DNA from: Acanthosepion lycidas
Taxonomy: Eukaryota; Mollusca; Cephalopoda; Sepiida; Sepiidae
Assembly (NCBI GenBank): GCA_963932145.1
Contig: OZ010574.1
Coordinates: 81,522,298-81,586,297, forward strand
Reading direction: 5' to 3'
Length of the DNA stretch: 64,000 nucleotides
Position numbers and translations under genes: made by a program. The notes below the pieces were generated by a model. That model was not told the origin of the DNA, did not search any database, and was given only the letters and a program-made list of their open reading frames with translations. This document shows, piece after piece, positions 1 through 12,300 of this stretch (positions within the stretch are counted from its first letter, which is position 1; the number at the start of each line of letters is the position of its first letter).

Positions 1-650
1 TCAGTTCCCTTAGGGTGTTATTGCTGTTGTGGTGGAATGAACCTGGGAAAAAGACATAAAAATTTCCAAATGATATATTATCATTATAAAACATTCCTTT
101 TTATAAATTAATATAAAATTTATACAGATTTTCAGTGGTAGTACCAGTTTTGGGCCACCCTATATGACACATTGTATATCTATGAATTGATTTACCCAGA
201 GTGAAAATGAGACATATCTTGTCACTACATCCTCCTATTGTTGAAAAGAGTAGAACAAGGGAGGAGATTTTGTGTCCTTTCCTTTTATACTGCTTTATAC
301 AATGCCATCTAATGGTTGTTAAGAGAAGTCACATGACAGACAAATTGAAGTCATATGACAAATCTCTTGCATGAAGGCAAAAGCTTTTGATTCTGTCTTT
401 TCTAGAATATACAATTATAGAATATATCCTTGTTATACAATTGGAGATAGTTTTTAAGATCTGAACTGCTCGGTTAACAACACTTTAATTTCAGAATGTT
501 TTTTGTATTGATTCAGTTGAAACAGTTTCTTCAACTTTGTTGTTTAGGTTCCAACTTTATAACCATTCTATTTTCTAGTTATCTTTCTACTTTAGATTCT
601 GAAATGTTGCGTGCATGTGTTTATATCTTTCGTAGATATATGTTTCATAG

Positions 651-681
<31 letters not shown>

Positions 682-1185
682 TAGATTAATCTGCACTGTA
701 GCAGTTGCTATCTCTCCTCTCTTTCAAAAGATGTTTAAAACAATAGCTTTAGATTCTTCAGATTAAAATAATTCCACCTGCATTGCTCATGGGGATATTT
801 TCCCAAAGCCATTTGTCTCATCATTTAATGTCCTTCCTTAAATATATTTAAAAAATTTAATATCAGACCAAATGAAGATTGAATAAAAAAGAAAATTAGA
901 TTTTTTATCAGAAACTCCTTACTATATATAAATATTTCAGGTGTTTGTATTTACAATAGATGTATTTTTGAAACCAGAATGTTGTTCACATTAAATATAA
1001 TTTTCATTACTATTTCTAATCATTTTTCACCTTTTAATGTTGCTTTTGAGCATATATATCCTATGTATTCTTTAACTTTTAAAGTAATCTTTCTTAACTC
1101 AAAATAATATGTTGGCTTCAAACAAGACTCAAACTCAATTTCATATTTCAGATGCTTGTCTTTCGTGAACAATCCCTTAATAGTA
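1..1185. other. AT-rich non-coding stretch
   Basis: I see no supported gene here. The sequence is AT-rich with a (TA)n run at about 650-679. A segment around 270-350 with 'aatgccatctaatggttgtt' resembles one near 55018 ('aatgccatctagtagtcgtt'), so part of this may be a dispersed repeat seen twice in the window. Confidence 0.5.
650..679. repeat. (TA)n microsatellite
   Basis: Uninterrupted TA dinucleotides seen directly. Confidence 0.95.
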
Positions 1186-2130
1186 GGAACCTCCATTAGG
1201 TCAAGTAAAAAAGCAGCATATCACGATTAAAAAACGCTCAATTGTGACGAGGTGATGACAGATTACTATGGATGATCAAAATTGACAATTTTTCCAAAGT
1301 AAGCAAATGCGGTTTTTCGTTTTTAACTATTACTTTTTAAATATTAACATTTTTATTCAGCAATTATGTACTTTCTTAATTAGGTAATTATTTAAAGTTT
1401 TTTATTAATTAGATAATTGTTTAAATTTTTTTAAGGATTATGTCGTGTATACATTTCCATACGTAGAAATTATGAACGTTTTTTTCAATAAAATTTTTTT
1501 TAAATTAATTTAAAACTGTTATGTGCTTTTCAAATTTTGATTCATAAATTTACTTTTTCATTAAGGTTATCATTGCATTACGTGCTTGAAAGCAATAAAG
1601 AATTTTAAATGATTTTTGAAGTTTTAAGAAGTTAATGAAAAAAATTTTTTAAATTTGTAAAAAATACATTATTCATCGAAAAAATTTTATATCTTCACAA
1701 AATAATGTCTTTAGTATAACGTATTTATAAAAACAGGTGAAAGCTTTTCTAATTAATTAATGTCATAGTTTTTTACATTTTGTTTTTTATAATTCAGAGC
1801 AGATTTTCTATGATATGGGGTACTGTTTTACAAAAAAAAACTGGTGATTTACTTTCTACAAAGAGTCCTGTTTATAACTAATAAAATAAATCCCGCGCTT
1901 GAAGATTTAATTTCTCGAAATTTCATGAAAATATGTAAGTGGGTGGAAACATGTTAAAAAAATCTCTTTTTAACAAGATTTTCTAAAAAAAAAAAATTTC
2001 CAAAATAATTTAATTCATTTGTGAATAAGTCCTGAAAGTTTCATTAAAATCCAACAATTATTTGATTTTTGCAAGAATTTTTAAACTTAGGTATCGAAAA
2101 TTTATGCCAAAAGTGGAGGTACCTATGTAA
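1186..2130. mobile_element. possible MITE-like AT-rich unit
   Basis: A very AT-rich block without an ORF. The left edge carries 'taggaacctccatta' and the right edge 'gtggaggtacctatgta', which are roughly inverse complements of about 15 bases. Such ends are typical of small non-autonomous DNA transposons, but the match is imperfect and I cannot define a target duplication. It could equally be chance in AT-rich DNA. Confidence 0.25.
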
Positions 2131-2140
2131 TAGGCTTCTG

Positions 2141-2144
<4 letters not shown>

Positions 2145-2174
<30 letters not shown>
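2145..2174. repeat. (TA)n microsatellite
   Basis: Uninterrupted TA dinucleotides seen directly. Confidence 0.95.
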
Positions 2175-2183
<9 letters not shown>

Positions 2184-2466
2184 CTTTTTTGTATTTATCA
2201 AATTTCATAAAAATTCCCAATGTGCAATAAATAATATACTAAACATTTCAAATATGTATGTGTCCATTGAAACAGAAAAACATAAAAAAAAGTCACTATG
2301 TTTCCATATATATAGATCAGTTAAAACAAATTTGGTATAGATGAGGAAAGTGAATATAGAATAGAAGCAATTTTGTTCAACAGCAAAAAGATGTTACAAA
2401 ACTAAAACTTTAACTGAAAAACTCTAATCCTATTCTTAAATAGCACCGTCAGATTGAGAATGTCAT

Positions 2467-2688
2467 ATGGATGTCATTCATGACACCCAACCTGTTCAGA
2501 AACTGTCAACTCTGTACAATCACTTTCTCAGATCAATGACTAAAAATGGCTTCAAGAAAATGAACCCTGTAGGGCTTAGAGAGAACCATCCTTCTTTGAA
2601 CATCATGGACTGGATCTATAAAAACACAAATAAAGAACTGTACCAAATAACAGAAACCACATCACTTGAGGACATTCAACAACAGTAA
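2467..2688 (+). pseudogene. unrecognised ORF fragment (73 aa)
   Basis: An open frame of 73 codons with non-repetitive, charged composition. In the same region the frame can be followed past the stop for about 45 more codons (through 'TGREKDDIIKMF'). I recognise no family. The composition is protein-like rather than low complexity, and all neighbours are element relics, so it may be a piece of a degraded transposable element. A spurious ORF is also possible. Confidence 0.2.
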
Positions 2689-2859
2689 CTACTAAAACAG
2701 GTAGCACATGTAACTGGAAGAGAAAAGGATGATATAATCAAGATGTTCACATTCCACACTACTTCAAGTAAAAGGTTAGGAAAGAAAGCCCCATCAGTAT
2801 TGAAAAGAGTGAACTTGGGAAACCTATTTTCCTGAGAAATTATTTTAATAGAAAGATTT

Positions 2860-4003
2860 TATAAATTTTAACTCATAGTAGTACTGGCTGTTTGATCAAT
2901 TAACATGAAATGTTTCTATATGAGGAAATGGCTATTATTGCTATTATTATTGCCATATTTAGAGTAGAAGGTTGTAATGAAATGTTCTCACCACTGACTG
3001 AACAATAAACATATCAGTATTGTTACTTCAATAAAAATGTCTAGTTCCTTGAATTGTAATACTTTTCTTCCACTACGTAGCAGTCACAACGGCTTTGAAT
3101 TGTCTCTACAAATTAGGCATTTCTTGACTGCCAAACATGTATACACCCTGGCCCTTGATTGTACAGAGGTAGCAGGAAGTGACACCATAAAAATAGTTGC
3201 CACCTTTGGAAAAGGCATGAATCCATCCCTTTTTGCTCACTTATGATGGTAGATTGGACTCTGTAGTCTTGGATAGGTGACAGCCCAGGAGAAAAAACAA
3301 CTTTGAATTCAAAACTGGGGAAAAGACAAGAAACCACTCCACTATCTTTCCCAGGAAGTTATGGTGATTCAAATAATAAAGAAACAAAATATGTGAAGAA
3401 TGATAATTGCTTATATGTGTAAAGGCTGAAATATCCAAAGGTAGCAATGAACATTTTAATAATTTTTTTTGTATTTTCCCAACATAAAGTAGTCTTAAAC
3501 AGCAATTTCTATTTGTAACTGTAATAGTAATATTAATGATTGATAGCTAGCTGAACTTGATGTGCCTAACCCTTCACTAACTAAAGCCCACTATCCAGTA
3601 CTTTTTAGGTCTTCAAAAATAAAAATAGAAGTGGAAAATGTAGTAATAACGATTGATAGCCCTTGAGGAACTTCCTGGTGAATGAAGTTCACCAGCCCTT
3701 AAAGAACTCTCCTGGATTACGACACACTCTCTACATGCCCCGAGGAAACAAAGGTGGAATTTTTAAGTAACTAACAATTGCCTGTAAAATTAGTTTATTA
3801 AAGTTTCTTAAGTTGTAATAATTGTTGGTTATTTTCATTACAGTAACTAACGAAAACTTGGCATTATGTAAGGATTCAAATATCATCTAAGTTAGTGGTA
3901 AATCTCTAATAACAAAGCACAGTGTACATTGTGTCTGTCCATCCATTCATCTGTTTTTGCATTCTTGGCAAATCAAAAGCAACCTGAATTAACAGGTAGT
4001 AAC
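2860..4003. other. non-coding stretch, possible old repeat
   Basis: Short open frames occur on both strands at 3030-3450 (for example minus-strand 'CHLSKTTESNLPS') but match no family I can name. The rest, including a (TTA)-rich patch near 2935, shows no gene. It lies immediately upstream of the LTR element at 4004. Confidence 0.4.
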
Positions 4004-4195
4004 TGTGGAGTAATCCACGGTTACCTCCCTTGTCAAGAAATGCTATTGGCCTTCACTATAAAATGGAGCATGAAGGAGGAGGGGCAGATTTTAAATTTTA
4101 CATGTTAATGAGTTTAGACTTCAAAGCAAACAGGTAAAGACTTCATCTTCTCTTCTTTCCCCCTCCTGTAATGTAAGACACTTAACTTACACCAT
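4004..4195 (+). repeat. 5' LTR of the 4004-6416 element
   Basis: Aligns by eye with 6226-6416: shared blocks include 'taatccacggttacc' versus 'taatccatggttacc', then 'ggggcagattttaaatt', 'agacttcatc' and 'taagacactta'. Contains 'ctataaaatgg', a plausible TATA box. The exact 3' edge is uncertain by about 25 bases. Confidence 0.75.
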
Positions 4196-4429
4196 ATGAT
4201 GTCAGAAAGAACTTATGCCACATAGTGTTCAAAAGAAAAAACACGTTACCACAAAAAAAAAGGCATTGGAATATCCAAGTGGATTAAAAAAAGTTTACAA
4301 GAAATTGTAAGAAAAGTCATTTATTTTTTTTTCTAAAAAAAAATGTCTTTGCGTTTGAACTACAATCAGTTTATAGGGTAAAAAAAAAGAAAAGCAAATT
4401 TGTTTGCTTTGTTAAAAAATATGTTTAGT

Positions 4430-5262
4430 CCAATTGACAACTTGTCCATTGCACAAAATTCTGAAGAAGGACACAATAACCAAAGGCAATTTATGACAAA
4501 TTTCAAACATCCTGTAAAAATTGTTTTATCAGGGAATTTGGCAACTAACTGGAAAAGGTGTATTTGATATTTTCAAAATTATTCAAAAGCCAGTTGACTT
4601 AACAAAGAATCTGATAGTACATACCAAACATCTGTCTCTTGTCAATAATAGAAGATGCACATGACATTTATGAGGGGTTGAAATTCGAAAATGAAGAGAA
4701 GAAAGAAAATTTGGAATTAGTAATAATGAAATTCAAAGAATTTTTTGTTTGAGAAATCCATGAATCATACGAAGCTTATAAAGTTCATATTTGAAAGCAA
4801 GAAGCTTCAGAGAGTATAGAAATATATGTTGCTGCACTCCGGCAGTTAGCAAAAGGCTGCAGTTTTGGGAAAATGCAAGACAGGCTAATTCAAGATCAAA
4901 TGGCTGTAGGGGTTAAAGGTGATACAGTCAGAGAAAAATTTTTAAAGGATAAAAGGCTTACCCTAGAAAAAATGTATAGATATGAGAAGAATCTATGAAA
5001 CTTTCGAGCAACAGACTCAAGATATTTCTTTCAGCACAAATGCAACAGAAGCAAACATTAGCAGAGTAACACCAAAGAAATATAAAAGAAGAAGCCTCAA
5101 TATATAGTATGCCATAAAAGCAGTACAAATAAATGTATACACTGTGGCAATATTCCATCTCACACTCAAAACGACTGTTCAGCCAAATTCAATTTGCCAA
5201 AATTGTTCAAAAAAGGACATTATGCAAGAATGTGTGAAACTGGCAGGTCTAAAATTTGAGAA
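4430..5262 (+). pseudogene. gag: gag remnant (capsid plus zinc knuckle)
   Basis: Reading across frames gives gag-like stretches. 'VLSGNLATNW' near 4535 is a typical N-terminal gypsy capsid motif. 'IYVAALRQLAKGCSFGK' near 4820-4875 is followed by 'DRLIQDQMAVGVKGDTVREK' and a nucleocapsid-like CIHCGNIPSHTQNDC (C-x2-C-x5-H-x4-C, one residue longer than the usual spacing). A second knuckle reads LPKLFKKGHYARMC, with both leading cysteines lost. Several frameshifts and stops break the frame, for example at about 4997. Capsid would build the virus-like particle and the knuckles bind the RNA. This copy cannot encode a working protein. Confidence 0.75.
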
Positions 5263-5946
5263 ATGAGGGAGGAAGAACCACACTACATCCTTGGGTTTAT
5301 TACTACTAACGATAGAATTAGCAGGGTCATGGATGAAGCCTGGCAAGCTAAAGTTAAAGTTACTACAAACCTATGTAGAAAAGTAATTCACTTCAAATTG
5401 GTAACTGGAGCAGATGTAACAGTAGTCCCCAGTAGTTATTTTAGAAAAAAAATGCCCCAATTATTTAAAAGTGTAATAAACAACTGCATGGATTACCATC
5501 AGATAAAAGTTATTGGTCATGTGGCAGCTTTATTAGAAACTCCACAAGCAAAGTCTAAACAAGATTTTTTTGTTATTGAAAATTTGGGGGAACCATTTCA
5601 AAAGGCACCAGTAATAAAATCTCTTAACCTACTGAGGAGGGTGAATTCTATAAAAAAGGAAGACCACAAATATAGAAAAGAATTTCCAGACCTTTTCACA
5701 GGCATTGGTAGACTTCAGAATATATATAAAATATGTTTAAAAGAGTCTGCGCAACCAATGTCTCTAGCAACTCCTCGATGCTTGCCACTTCCTATAAAGA
5801 AAAAAGTCCAGGAAGAGTTACAGTATTTAAAAAAACAAAATATTATGCATCTGGTAAAAACACCAAAAACTTCACCAGCAGTCACTGTAAAACCTGCTTC
5901 AACAAGGTCTGTTCTAATTAAGACAGACAGTGAAATTCAACGATGA
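5263..5946 (+). pseudogene. pol: protease and N-terminal RT remnant
   Basis: A 227-codon open frame directly after gag. 'FKLVTGADVTVVP' matches the retropepsin active-site block, where DTGA is expected. The catalytic Asp is replaced by Val, so the protease is dead. Further on, 'LPLPIKKKVQEELQYLKKQNI' fits the segment just before the RT fingers in Ty3/gypsy pol ('...v..el..l...giI'). The frame ends where the rest of RT should start. The following 280 bases to the 3' LTR carry no recognisable domain, consistent with an internal deletion. Confidence 0.7.
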
Positions 5947-6225
5947 AATACCTTTCACCTAAGATGAAGGACTGAACTGCCATCATCAACAAAAGTTACC
6001 AAGCCACAAACTTACAATACACTGCAGCATTAGTTACAGATGTCTGTTACTTGGAGAAACTGAGCCCAGCTGAATTGTCAGGCGGATCAAAATGAAACCT
6101 AAATAACTGAAATTGAAAAGTTGATTGTCAATGTCAACAGCATGTCAGTTTATACAAGATATGGTTGCAAAGTTCACCCTCCTGATAGACTTTCATATTG
6201 AAAAGACTTTTAAAAAATTGGGGGA

Positions 6226-6416
6226 TATGGTGTAATCCATGGTTACCACCCTTATCAAGAAATGGTATTGGCTTTTGCTATAAAAATGGAGCATGACTGA
6301 GAAGGGGCAGATTTTAAATTCCATGCATTAACAAGTTTGGATGTCAAAACAAACATACAAAGACTTCATCTCTTCTTTACCCCTCCTGAAATTTAAGACA
6401 CTTAAATTGTGCCACA
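6226..6416 (+). repeat. 3' LTR of the 4004-6416 element
   Basis: Diverged copy of 4004-4195 in the same orientation, preceded by a purine-rich tract. The divergence, with several small indels, indicates an old insertion. Confidence 0.75.
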
Positions 6417-6419
6417 GAA

Positions 6420-7589
6420 ACTACTGTAGCTATATGCAATTTAAAATTACATAACTCATTCAAAGTTAAATTTAAATATCAACCAGAGCAAAAGGTTTAA
6501 AAAACAATTCTTTATTAAAGGTTTTACTTTAATTTCACTTTTCATCACAAATTCAATTGATATCGACTAATTAAACTGCAATTAAAACCTAAGCAAGACA
6601 AAGTATGTTGCTCATATTTTTTTTTCTTTTTCTAGCATGCATACTGTGATGTATTCAAAATATTACATGGTTCGGGTTCTCTAATGCCTTTTAAGAGTAA
6701 CTTTATATGAATGGATCATAAAGAATGGTGATTTTAAAGAAAATAAAAATTGTATGCAAAATAAATGTAAACAAACTACAGAGATCAATTGTGTATATGA
6801 AGAAAGATTATGCCAAATTAAGGTGTTGAATAAAGATAAAATAATTTTATTATTTCTAAATTCTTATAATTTTGATGAACATAGGATGCTGAAGCTAAAA
6901 GATAAATGGCCCAAAAGCCTTCTGCAGGAGCTAGCCTAAAGTCCACCTGAAGAGTGGATTCTAGGCTATTGCATTAATAAATTTAAATTTATGTACCAAA
7001 ATAAAGCATAAGTAATCATATATAGCAAATACTAATAGTAACTAAAACAAAAAATACATGGTTTTACATAAGGATTCAAACATTTGAGATAACAATTAAT
7101 ATGCTAATAAATTTAATTTTATTTATGAAAATCAAATATAAGTTGTCATATATAGCAATTCCTATTTGTAACTAACAAAAACATTTATGACATTATGTCC
7201 TCACCGGTGACAATTTCATTTTCTTGTTTGTTTTTTTTTATTTAATGCTAGATATAAAAAGATGAGTGTTGAAATTTGTCCAAACAAATTTCATGTAAAA
7301 ATTACAAAATGTTATGCTTAGTCACCCAATTTGTTTATTGTGCTGCCAGAAATATGTTGACAAAAGTTAAGAGTTGTTGGTAAAGGCAATGGGTAGAAAT
7401 AAGAAAAACTGAAACCTTTCTTATTCTGGATTCAAATGGAGTTGTTCATTAAATATAACCACAATTTCTCCACCCAGCTGCCAGAATTTGCTGTCATGAG
7501 TGTGAATGAAATTTTTCTAGGTATTTGTATCAATAAATCCTACTTGTAATATCATAGTTTATACAAACAGCTAGTAATAATAATAATAA
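6420..7589. other. AT-rich non-coding stretch
   Basis: Only short unassigned frames (for example 61 codons at 6754-6939). The phrases 'aaatttaattttatt', 'gcaattcctatttgtaactaa' and 'cataaggattcaaacat' recur around 3480-3540, 3840-3900 and 7060-7200. Fragments of one old repeat may therefore lie on both sides of the LTR element. Confidence 0.35.
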
Positions 7590-8220
7590 TATGTCCTGAT
7601 GCTACACCAGACATGGTTCTGATGACTTTTGATCTTAATAGATTGGAAATGTTAATATAGACATGTTTTGTTTTGGTGAATTATAATGGATTACAGTAAA
7701 TATATTAAGCCACATTATAAGTACTACTGGTATCATGTAACCCAGTACTAACTGCTGCAGTGTGATGTAATCAGTGACTAAACTGGTTCCCCCACCAAAC
7801 ATTTTGGTATTGATCATGACTAGACACTCAACATGATTAAAAACACAACCCGTCAAAGGGCAGATGAACCTTCTTGTAGGGCCAACAGCCACCTAACAAA
7901 GTTGGGTAGACAGGGTTCCATAACTATACATGCAGCCAGTATGGTGATTATACAACATTGTTGAGTAGAGGGTTTCTTAGAAGGAAGTCAGCAGCCAGGG
8001 CAGAGGATCTTATTATTAGAATCAACAGCTACATGTCAATGACCAAGGTGAGCTTTCAAGTTGGAGGACATCGGTTCTGGTTTGACATGGAGACTAATAG
8101 TCACCTCCAGTTTTACTTGCCCATGACATGCTATGCACAAATGAATAAGTTTCCAGCTTTCAAGAATGATATGAGGAGGGGACTGGTCAGCTGTTCACCT
8201 ATGCAGTGACGCTATCACCA
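7590..8220. repeat. possible dispersed repeat with decayed ORFs
   Basis: Short frames on both strands: minus 7635-7892, 85 aa with 'GPTRRFICPLTGC'; plus 7958-8209, 83 aa. A (TAA)n tract marks the left edge. The block reads as one mid-GC unit within AT-rich flanks, which suggests a dispersed repeat. I recognise no protein family. Confidence 0.25.
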
Positions 8221-8509
8221 CATGCAGTCATGTGACTGATGATAATGATGACGATGATGGTGAATTTGAATAATTTTAACATGTTCAATATTATGGATAA
8301 AAAAATATTAAATTTTATATAGTGCTCTGGACAAAAAAAAAACACCAGAAGTTTTCATCCTTTAATAGACAGTTGTGCTTAGTTTAATTTGTAACATATA
8401 TAAATACAGATAGAAAAACAATCAAATGTTGATAAAATAGTGAGGGTTACAAAACATTGCCTGGGACCCCTAATCAGGCTTGCACTCCACACTACCTCAT
8501 CCCAACCCC

Positions 8510-8511
<2 letters not shown>

Positions 8512-8577
<66 letters not shown>
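8512..8577. repeat. (AT)n microsatellite
   Basis: About 33 AT units seen directly. Confidence 0.95.
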
Positions 8578-8579
<2 letters not shown>

Positions 8580-8582
8580 CTG

Positions 8583-8795
8583 GATGATAATGATTTGAAT
8601 TTGAGGCCTGAAGACTACTAATGCAATCGTCTATCATGCTACTATCAAAGGGTGTTTCCATTCTTTAGTTGTGAAGATTAACAAAGAATGTTCTATGATG
8701 CCCAAAGACAAGGTTAACAGTTATGGAAGGGACCCATGATTTTCCAATATTATTCTAATCATCTAATCAGGTGTGTGTGAATATCTTCTGTTTTC
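8583..8795 (+). repeat. left copy of a ~210-bp direct repeat
   Basis: Shares with 9808-10025 the blocks 'tttagttgtgaaga', 'caaggttaacagt' and 'attttccaatattattctaat' (taken as two overlapping parts) in the same order and spacing. The two copies bracket a LINE fragment. They may be two insertions of one repeat or remnants of a duplication. Confidence 0.6.
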
Positions 8796-9040
8796 CTATT
8801 CTTTTGTTTCAATATCATTGTTTTCAATTTTATTGCTCATAATTTCATTGCCTTATTTAATTTTTTTATTTCTGCAGACACTAAGGAGAATTAGGAGTGA
8901 TTCAGGGGGTAACTATAGCAAGTGTTACTGCTTCAGTTTCACTATCATGTTTCCAGTCTGTTAACAAAAACGAATTGCCTTACAGGGTTAAAAAAAAAAA
9001 AAAAAAAAACTCAATTTACTCATAATTTTTTTTTTTAAGC

Positions 9041-9600
9041 ATTTCACCCCAAGCAAGGTGGGAGTGCCACTAGCAAGCTAGGAGTAAAAGAGTGTGGGAG
9101 CAAGAGTAAAGAGGTGTGATAGAGGAAGGGATGAAGAAAAGGACAGGAAATTAGATCAAGGCATCTGAAGATGTCAATTGACATTATATTTGAATAATTG
9201 AAGATTATAGCTATCAGGGAAGCAAGTAAGAGGAAGGGAGTTCCACAGTTGGGAAGTGCGAGACATGAAACTATTGGAGTAGAAGAGACGGCTACATTTA
9301 ACAGTTTTGACAGTGGAAGGGTGGGACTGATATGACAACCTAGTATCAAGTTTAAATTCATGCAGATTGGGAACCAGCAAAAGTAGCTTGTTGGAGCAGT
9401 TACCATGAAAGTATCTGTGGAAAATACAGGGGAAATGATGACATGTCTGTGAGGAAAATGACCGTAAACATGATGCCAGATCAGGACCAGTCATACCGCA
9501 TATCTGTCGAGGACCTTGAGATGAACAGCAGGGGCTCCAGACCATATATGGCAGCAGGATTCCATGAATTACAAGGAGAAGTTGGTTCATGACTTTCTCT
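9041..9600 (-). pseudogene. LINE 3' fragment (jockey/CR1-like)
   Basis: Minus-strand frames contain 'SRTSQLWNSLP', 'YNLQLFKYNVN' and 'CSRLFYSNSFM'. These are the same residues as in the better-preserved copy at 50300-51316, which runs on into a recognisable RT. The fragment is the C-terminal end of the pol protein plus the short 3' UTR, whose end ('ttgcttggggtgaaatg' on the minus strand) is shared with the copies at about 17620 and 50320. It is 5'-truncated, as usual for target-primed LINE insertions, and frameshifted. Confidence 0.8.
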
Positions 9601-9807
9601 CAGGTCATTACTGCTAAGGGAATGCAAAACTACCTCATATGCAGTTTGTTGATTCACTGATTCTATTCATTGCTCAGTGAACCTTTCAGCTGCCCACACT
9701 TCCAGTTTCTCAGTTTTATACTCTTTTGCAAAGCAGAAATAAAAGGAGATTGAATGTAAGTTTTAGTGTTTCACTACTTTATTTCAAGTAATGACATTTA
9801 ATCTATC

Positions 9808-10025
9808 CGACAGCTGGGATTGAACTTTAGACCTTAAGACTATTAATTCAATCCTCCATTATGGCACACTCAAATGGTGCTTACATTTTTTAGTTGTGAA
9901 GAATAGTCATGAAGATGTAACGTAAGAAGCCCAGAGCCAAGGTTAACAGTCACTGAATGAACCAATAATTTTCCAATATTATTCTAATCACCAGTCATGT
10001 CTGAGTGAATATCTGGCTTTCTATT
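9808..10025 (+). repeat. right copy of a ~210-bp direct repeat
   Basis: Diverged direct copy of 8583-8795; see that entry. Confidence 0.6.
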
Positions 10026-10029
10026 TACC

Positions 10030-10571
10030 CTGATCCAATCCTTTGCTATATCTCTGTTTTTAACATTATGGATTTTGGCAGCCAGGCAAACAGAAGTTCA
10101 TGCCAAAACTTATGTTGGCCACTTTCCATGGGCGGAACAAAAACACATTAACTTGATTTTTCTTTCACATCATCATTATTAGAGAAATTCCTTTAGTTTT
10201 ATTTTATCATGAAAGGCTTACAGAATGAAGTTCTTCAATAAGTGGGAATATTATTTTGTTATTGCGTCAAATCAATTTCTTCCAGATTTTGTTGTTTTGC
10301 ATCTTTTCTACTAAAACAGCTGGATAAATTCATTGCATGTATTACCAAGACTAATCATCATCTGAAGACACAAAAATATATTCTTTTATCTCATATACTT
10401 TATGTGGTGCACAGTGCAAAAAAAGACTCCAAATTATGATGTCATTGTAACAAAAGAGAAGCAACAAACATTAAATAAGGTGTATTTCTCCCTAGGGGAC
10501 GGCATATTGAAGTGTGTTTAAAAAAAAAAACGCACACACATAAAAATTTCAGTTTGACCGTTTATATTACA
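10030..10571. other. non-coding stretch
   Basis: Nothing recognisable apart from short ORFs without family resemblance (65 codons at 10242-10439) and an A-rich run at 10520-10530. Confidence 0.4.
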
Positions 10572-11342
10572 CTAGCAGCATGGCCCAGCATTGCCTGTGC
10601 TTGATTCAAACATCATACGACTCATACAGCAATCGCTATCACTTGACTTAAATTATTTTTGCCCTCCCTTGCCTTTAAAGGAGTGCCATTTGCTGTGCTG
10701 ATGTTGCTACATGCCTTACTTCTTGCCTGTCTCACACTGCAAATTTTTTCTAAGCTCTATACTAAACATTAAATCTGTTACGAAAAAAGAACTAAACAAA
10801 ATGAACACAAAATGATCAGCTTTAAAAAAAGGACTCGTAACTGGAAAAACTGAATGAAAAAAGAATGTTAACAACAAATACTTTTTCACACCCAACCCAG
10901 TTCTGCAGAATCAGAATCAACATTGAGTTTAAGCAAGTGAATGAGCCAATTGGAAAGTGCCATGCAGATTTAAATTTTTCCCACTTGTGACGAATGCAGC
11001 TATCGATTTTTTTTGCATGCTATCATGCTAGTTAACATTTGTGTCAGTCAGCTGTTGGCTCTCACACTGGCCAATAGAATCTTCCTGCCTATTCGTGGCA
11101 GCCAGCTATTGGCTCGCACTCTGGCCAGTAGAAAATGGCCGCAAACTACATGAAAACTGCCGTAGAAGCATGAAAAAAATCGATTATTTCCACTATTGAT
11201 GGGAGTTGGGAAATGCAATGTCGGTCTTGGCATTACCGCTAACTTGAAGCATGTGCATGTAAATTTTGGTGCAAATATGTCGAAAATTGCGTCCGTGCAT
11301 TCGTTACACACACACACACGTCCTGCCTTTTATAGATAGAGA
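10572..11342 (-). mobile_element. Helitron-like non-autonomous element
   Basis: On the minus strand the unit starts 'TCTCTATCTATAAAAGGCAG' just after an A (11343). It ends 'GGGCCATGCTGCTAG' just before a T (10571). TC at the 5' end, CTAG at the 3' end, insertion between A and T, and a GC-rich stem-loop just inside the CTAG end are the hallmarks of Helitrons. A second unit at 14882-15606 has the same architecture. No Rep/helicase ORF is present, so it would be non-autonomous. Rolling-circle transposition is inferred from the ends only. Confidence 0.6.
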
Positions 11343-11394
11343 TCACTTTCAGTGACTTAAAATTGGTTCCATCAAACGTTAGAGCATCATCATT

Positions 11395-12300
11395 TATTCA
11401 GTTAACATATTTTGCACAGTTGTGGTCACCACTCCCTTCCATGTACCTCTGTCTGATACTCCCTTTATAACCTCAGCCACTGTCATTCCCGTCCACCTCT
11501 TAATATTATCAAACCAAGACACGAGTGACCATCCCTGGTGTCACTTAACCCCCTTTATCGAAGCCACCTCATTGCATAATATGCTCAAAGTAATGAAGCT
11601 TCCTTAGTGCCATCTGCTCTCTCAATACATACTTTGTTCTGAACGTATCTAGCATTCATTTATTAGTGCATCTCACTGTCTATGGTAATTTTCTTTATGC
11701 CATATCTCAAAAGCATCAATCTAGCGTCTTTCCCTCTTTGTAGGTACCCATGACTCGCTTCCATAGCTGGCAATAGCAAAATCAGTGGCTCATAGTAATT
11801 CTAACTTTAGACTGATGTGCATAATTCAAATATTCCAGATGTTTACCATTTTTGTCATAGCACTTCTGGCTATTACCAGCCTTCTCTTGATCTTCCACAT
11901 AGAGTTGCCCTGGGTATTGATGGTTGACTTCAGCTAAACAAAATCATCCATCTCCTCTATCTGCTCACCATTCAGCACAAAATCTGTGAAGTTTGTGTGG
12001 CCCCTGTCAATCACCATTAACTTTGTCTTTGTTGTTTTTAGCAGAAAATCTTGCCGGCTCCTGGAATCACTTACCGTTCATAGTAACATCAGCTAACTCT
12101 TCCAATGCATCCAACATAATGTCCTTGCTATACATGTTGAACAACATCAGTGATTGGATGCAGCCTTGCTTAACTCCTCTTCCTATAGGAATCCACTCTG
12201 TTAAACTTGCGCATGTTTGTACAGTAGATTCATGATCACTATAGAGAGTGCTGATAAGGCGGATAATGTGATGTGGGAACCCCATCTTCTCCATCATTTA
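11395..12300 (-). pseudogene. RTE-like RT and C-terminal remnant
   Basis: 'MEKMGFPHHIIRLISTLY' and 'GVKQGCIQSLMLFNMYSKDI' (12297-12090) are RT motifs just upstream of the catalytic block. The YADD motif and its surroundings are absent: about 40 bases after 'VTMNGK' the sequence resumes at 'KTKLMVIDRG', past where YADD should be. Then come 'NGEQIEEMDDFV', 'IKRRLVIARSAM', 'ASYGSESWVPTKRERR' and 'IDAFEIW', the conserved C-terminal block of BovB/RTE proteins. The copy cannot reverse transcribe. Confidence 0.8.

Larger units (their letters stand above)
4004..6416 (+). mobile_element. degenerate LTR retrotransposon, deleted
   Basis: Two direct repeats of about 190 bp (4004-4195 and 6226-6416) bracket a degenerate gag, a retroviral-type aspartic protease remnant and the beginning of reverse transcriptase. 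The right repeat is preceded by a purine-rich run ('aaaaattgggggat') that could serve as polypurine tract. The element is only about 2.4 kb. RT core, RNase H and integrase are missing, so it is an internally deleted copy of what looks like a Ty3/gypsy element. The LTRs are clearly diverged, so the insertion is old. I could not fix a clean target duplication; 'gtaac' versus 'gaaac' at the edges is suggestive only. Confidence 0.75.

Noticed and set aside
7958..8209. 83-codon ORF as a host gene
   Set aside because: No recognised domain, no splice or promoter evidence, and open frames also on the opposite strand; more likely part of a repeat.
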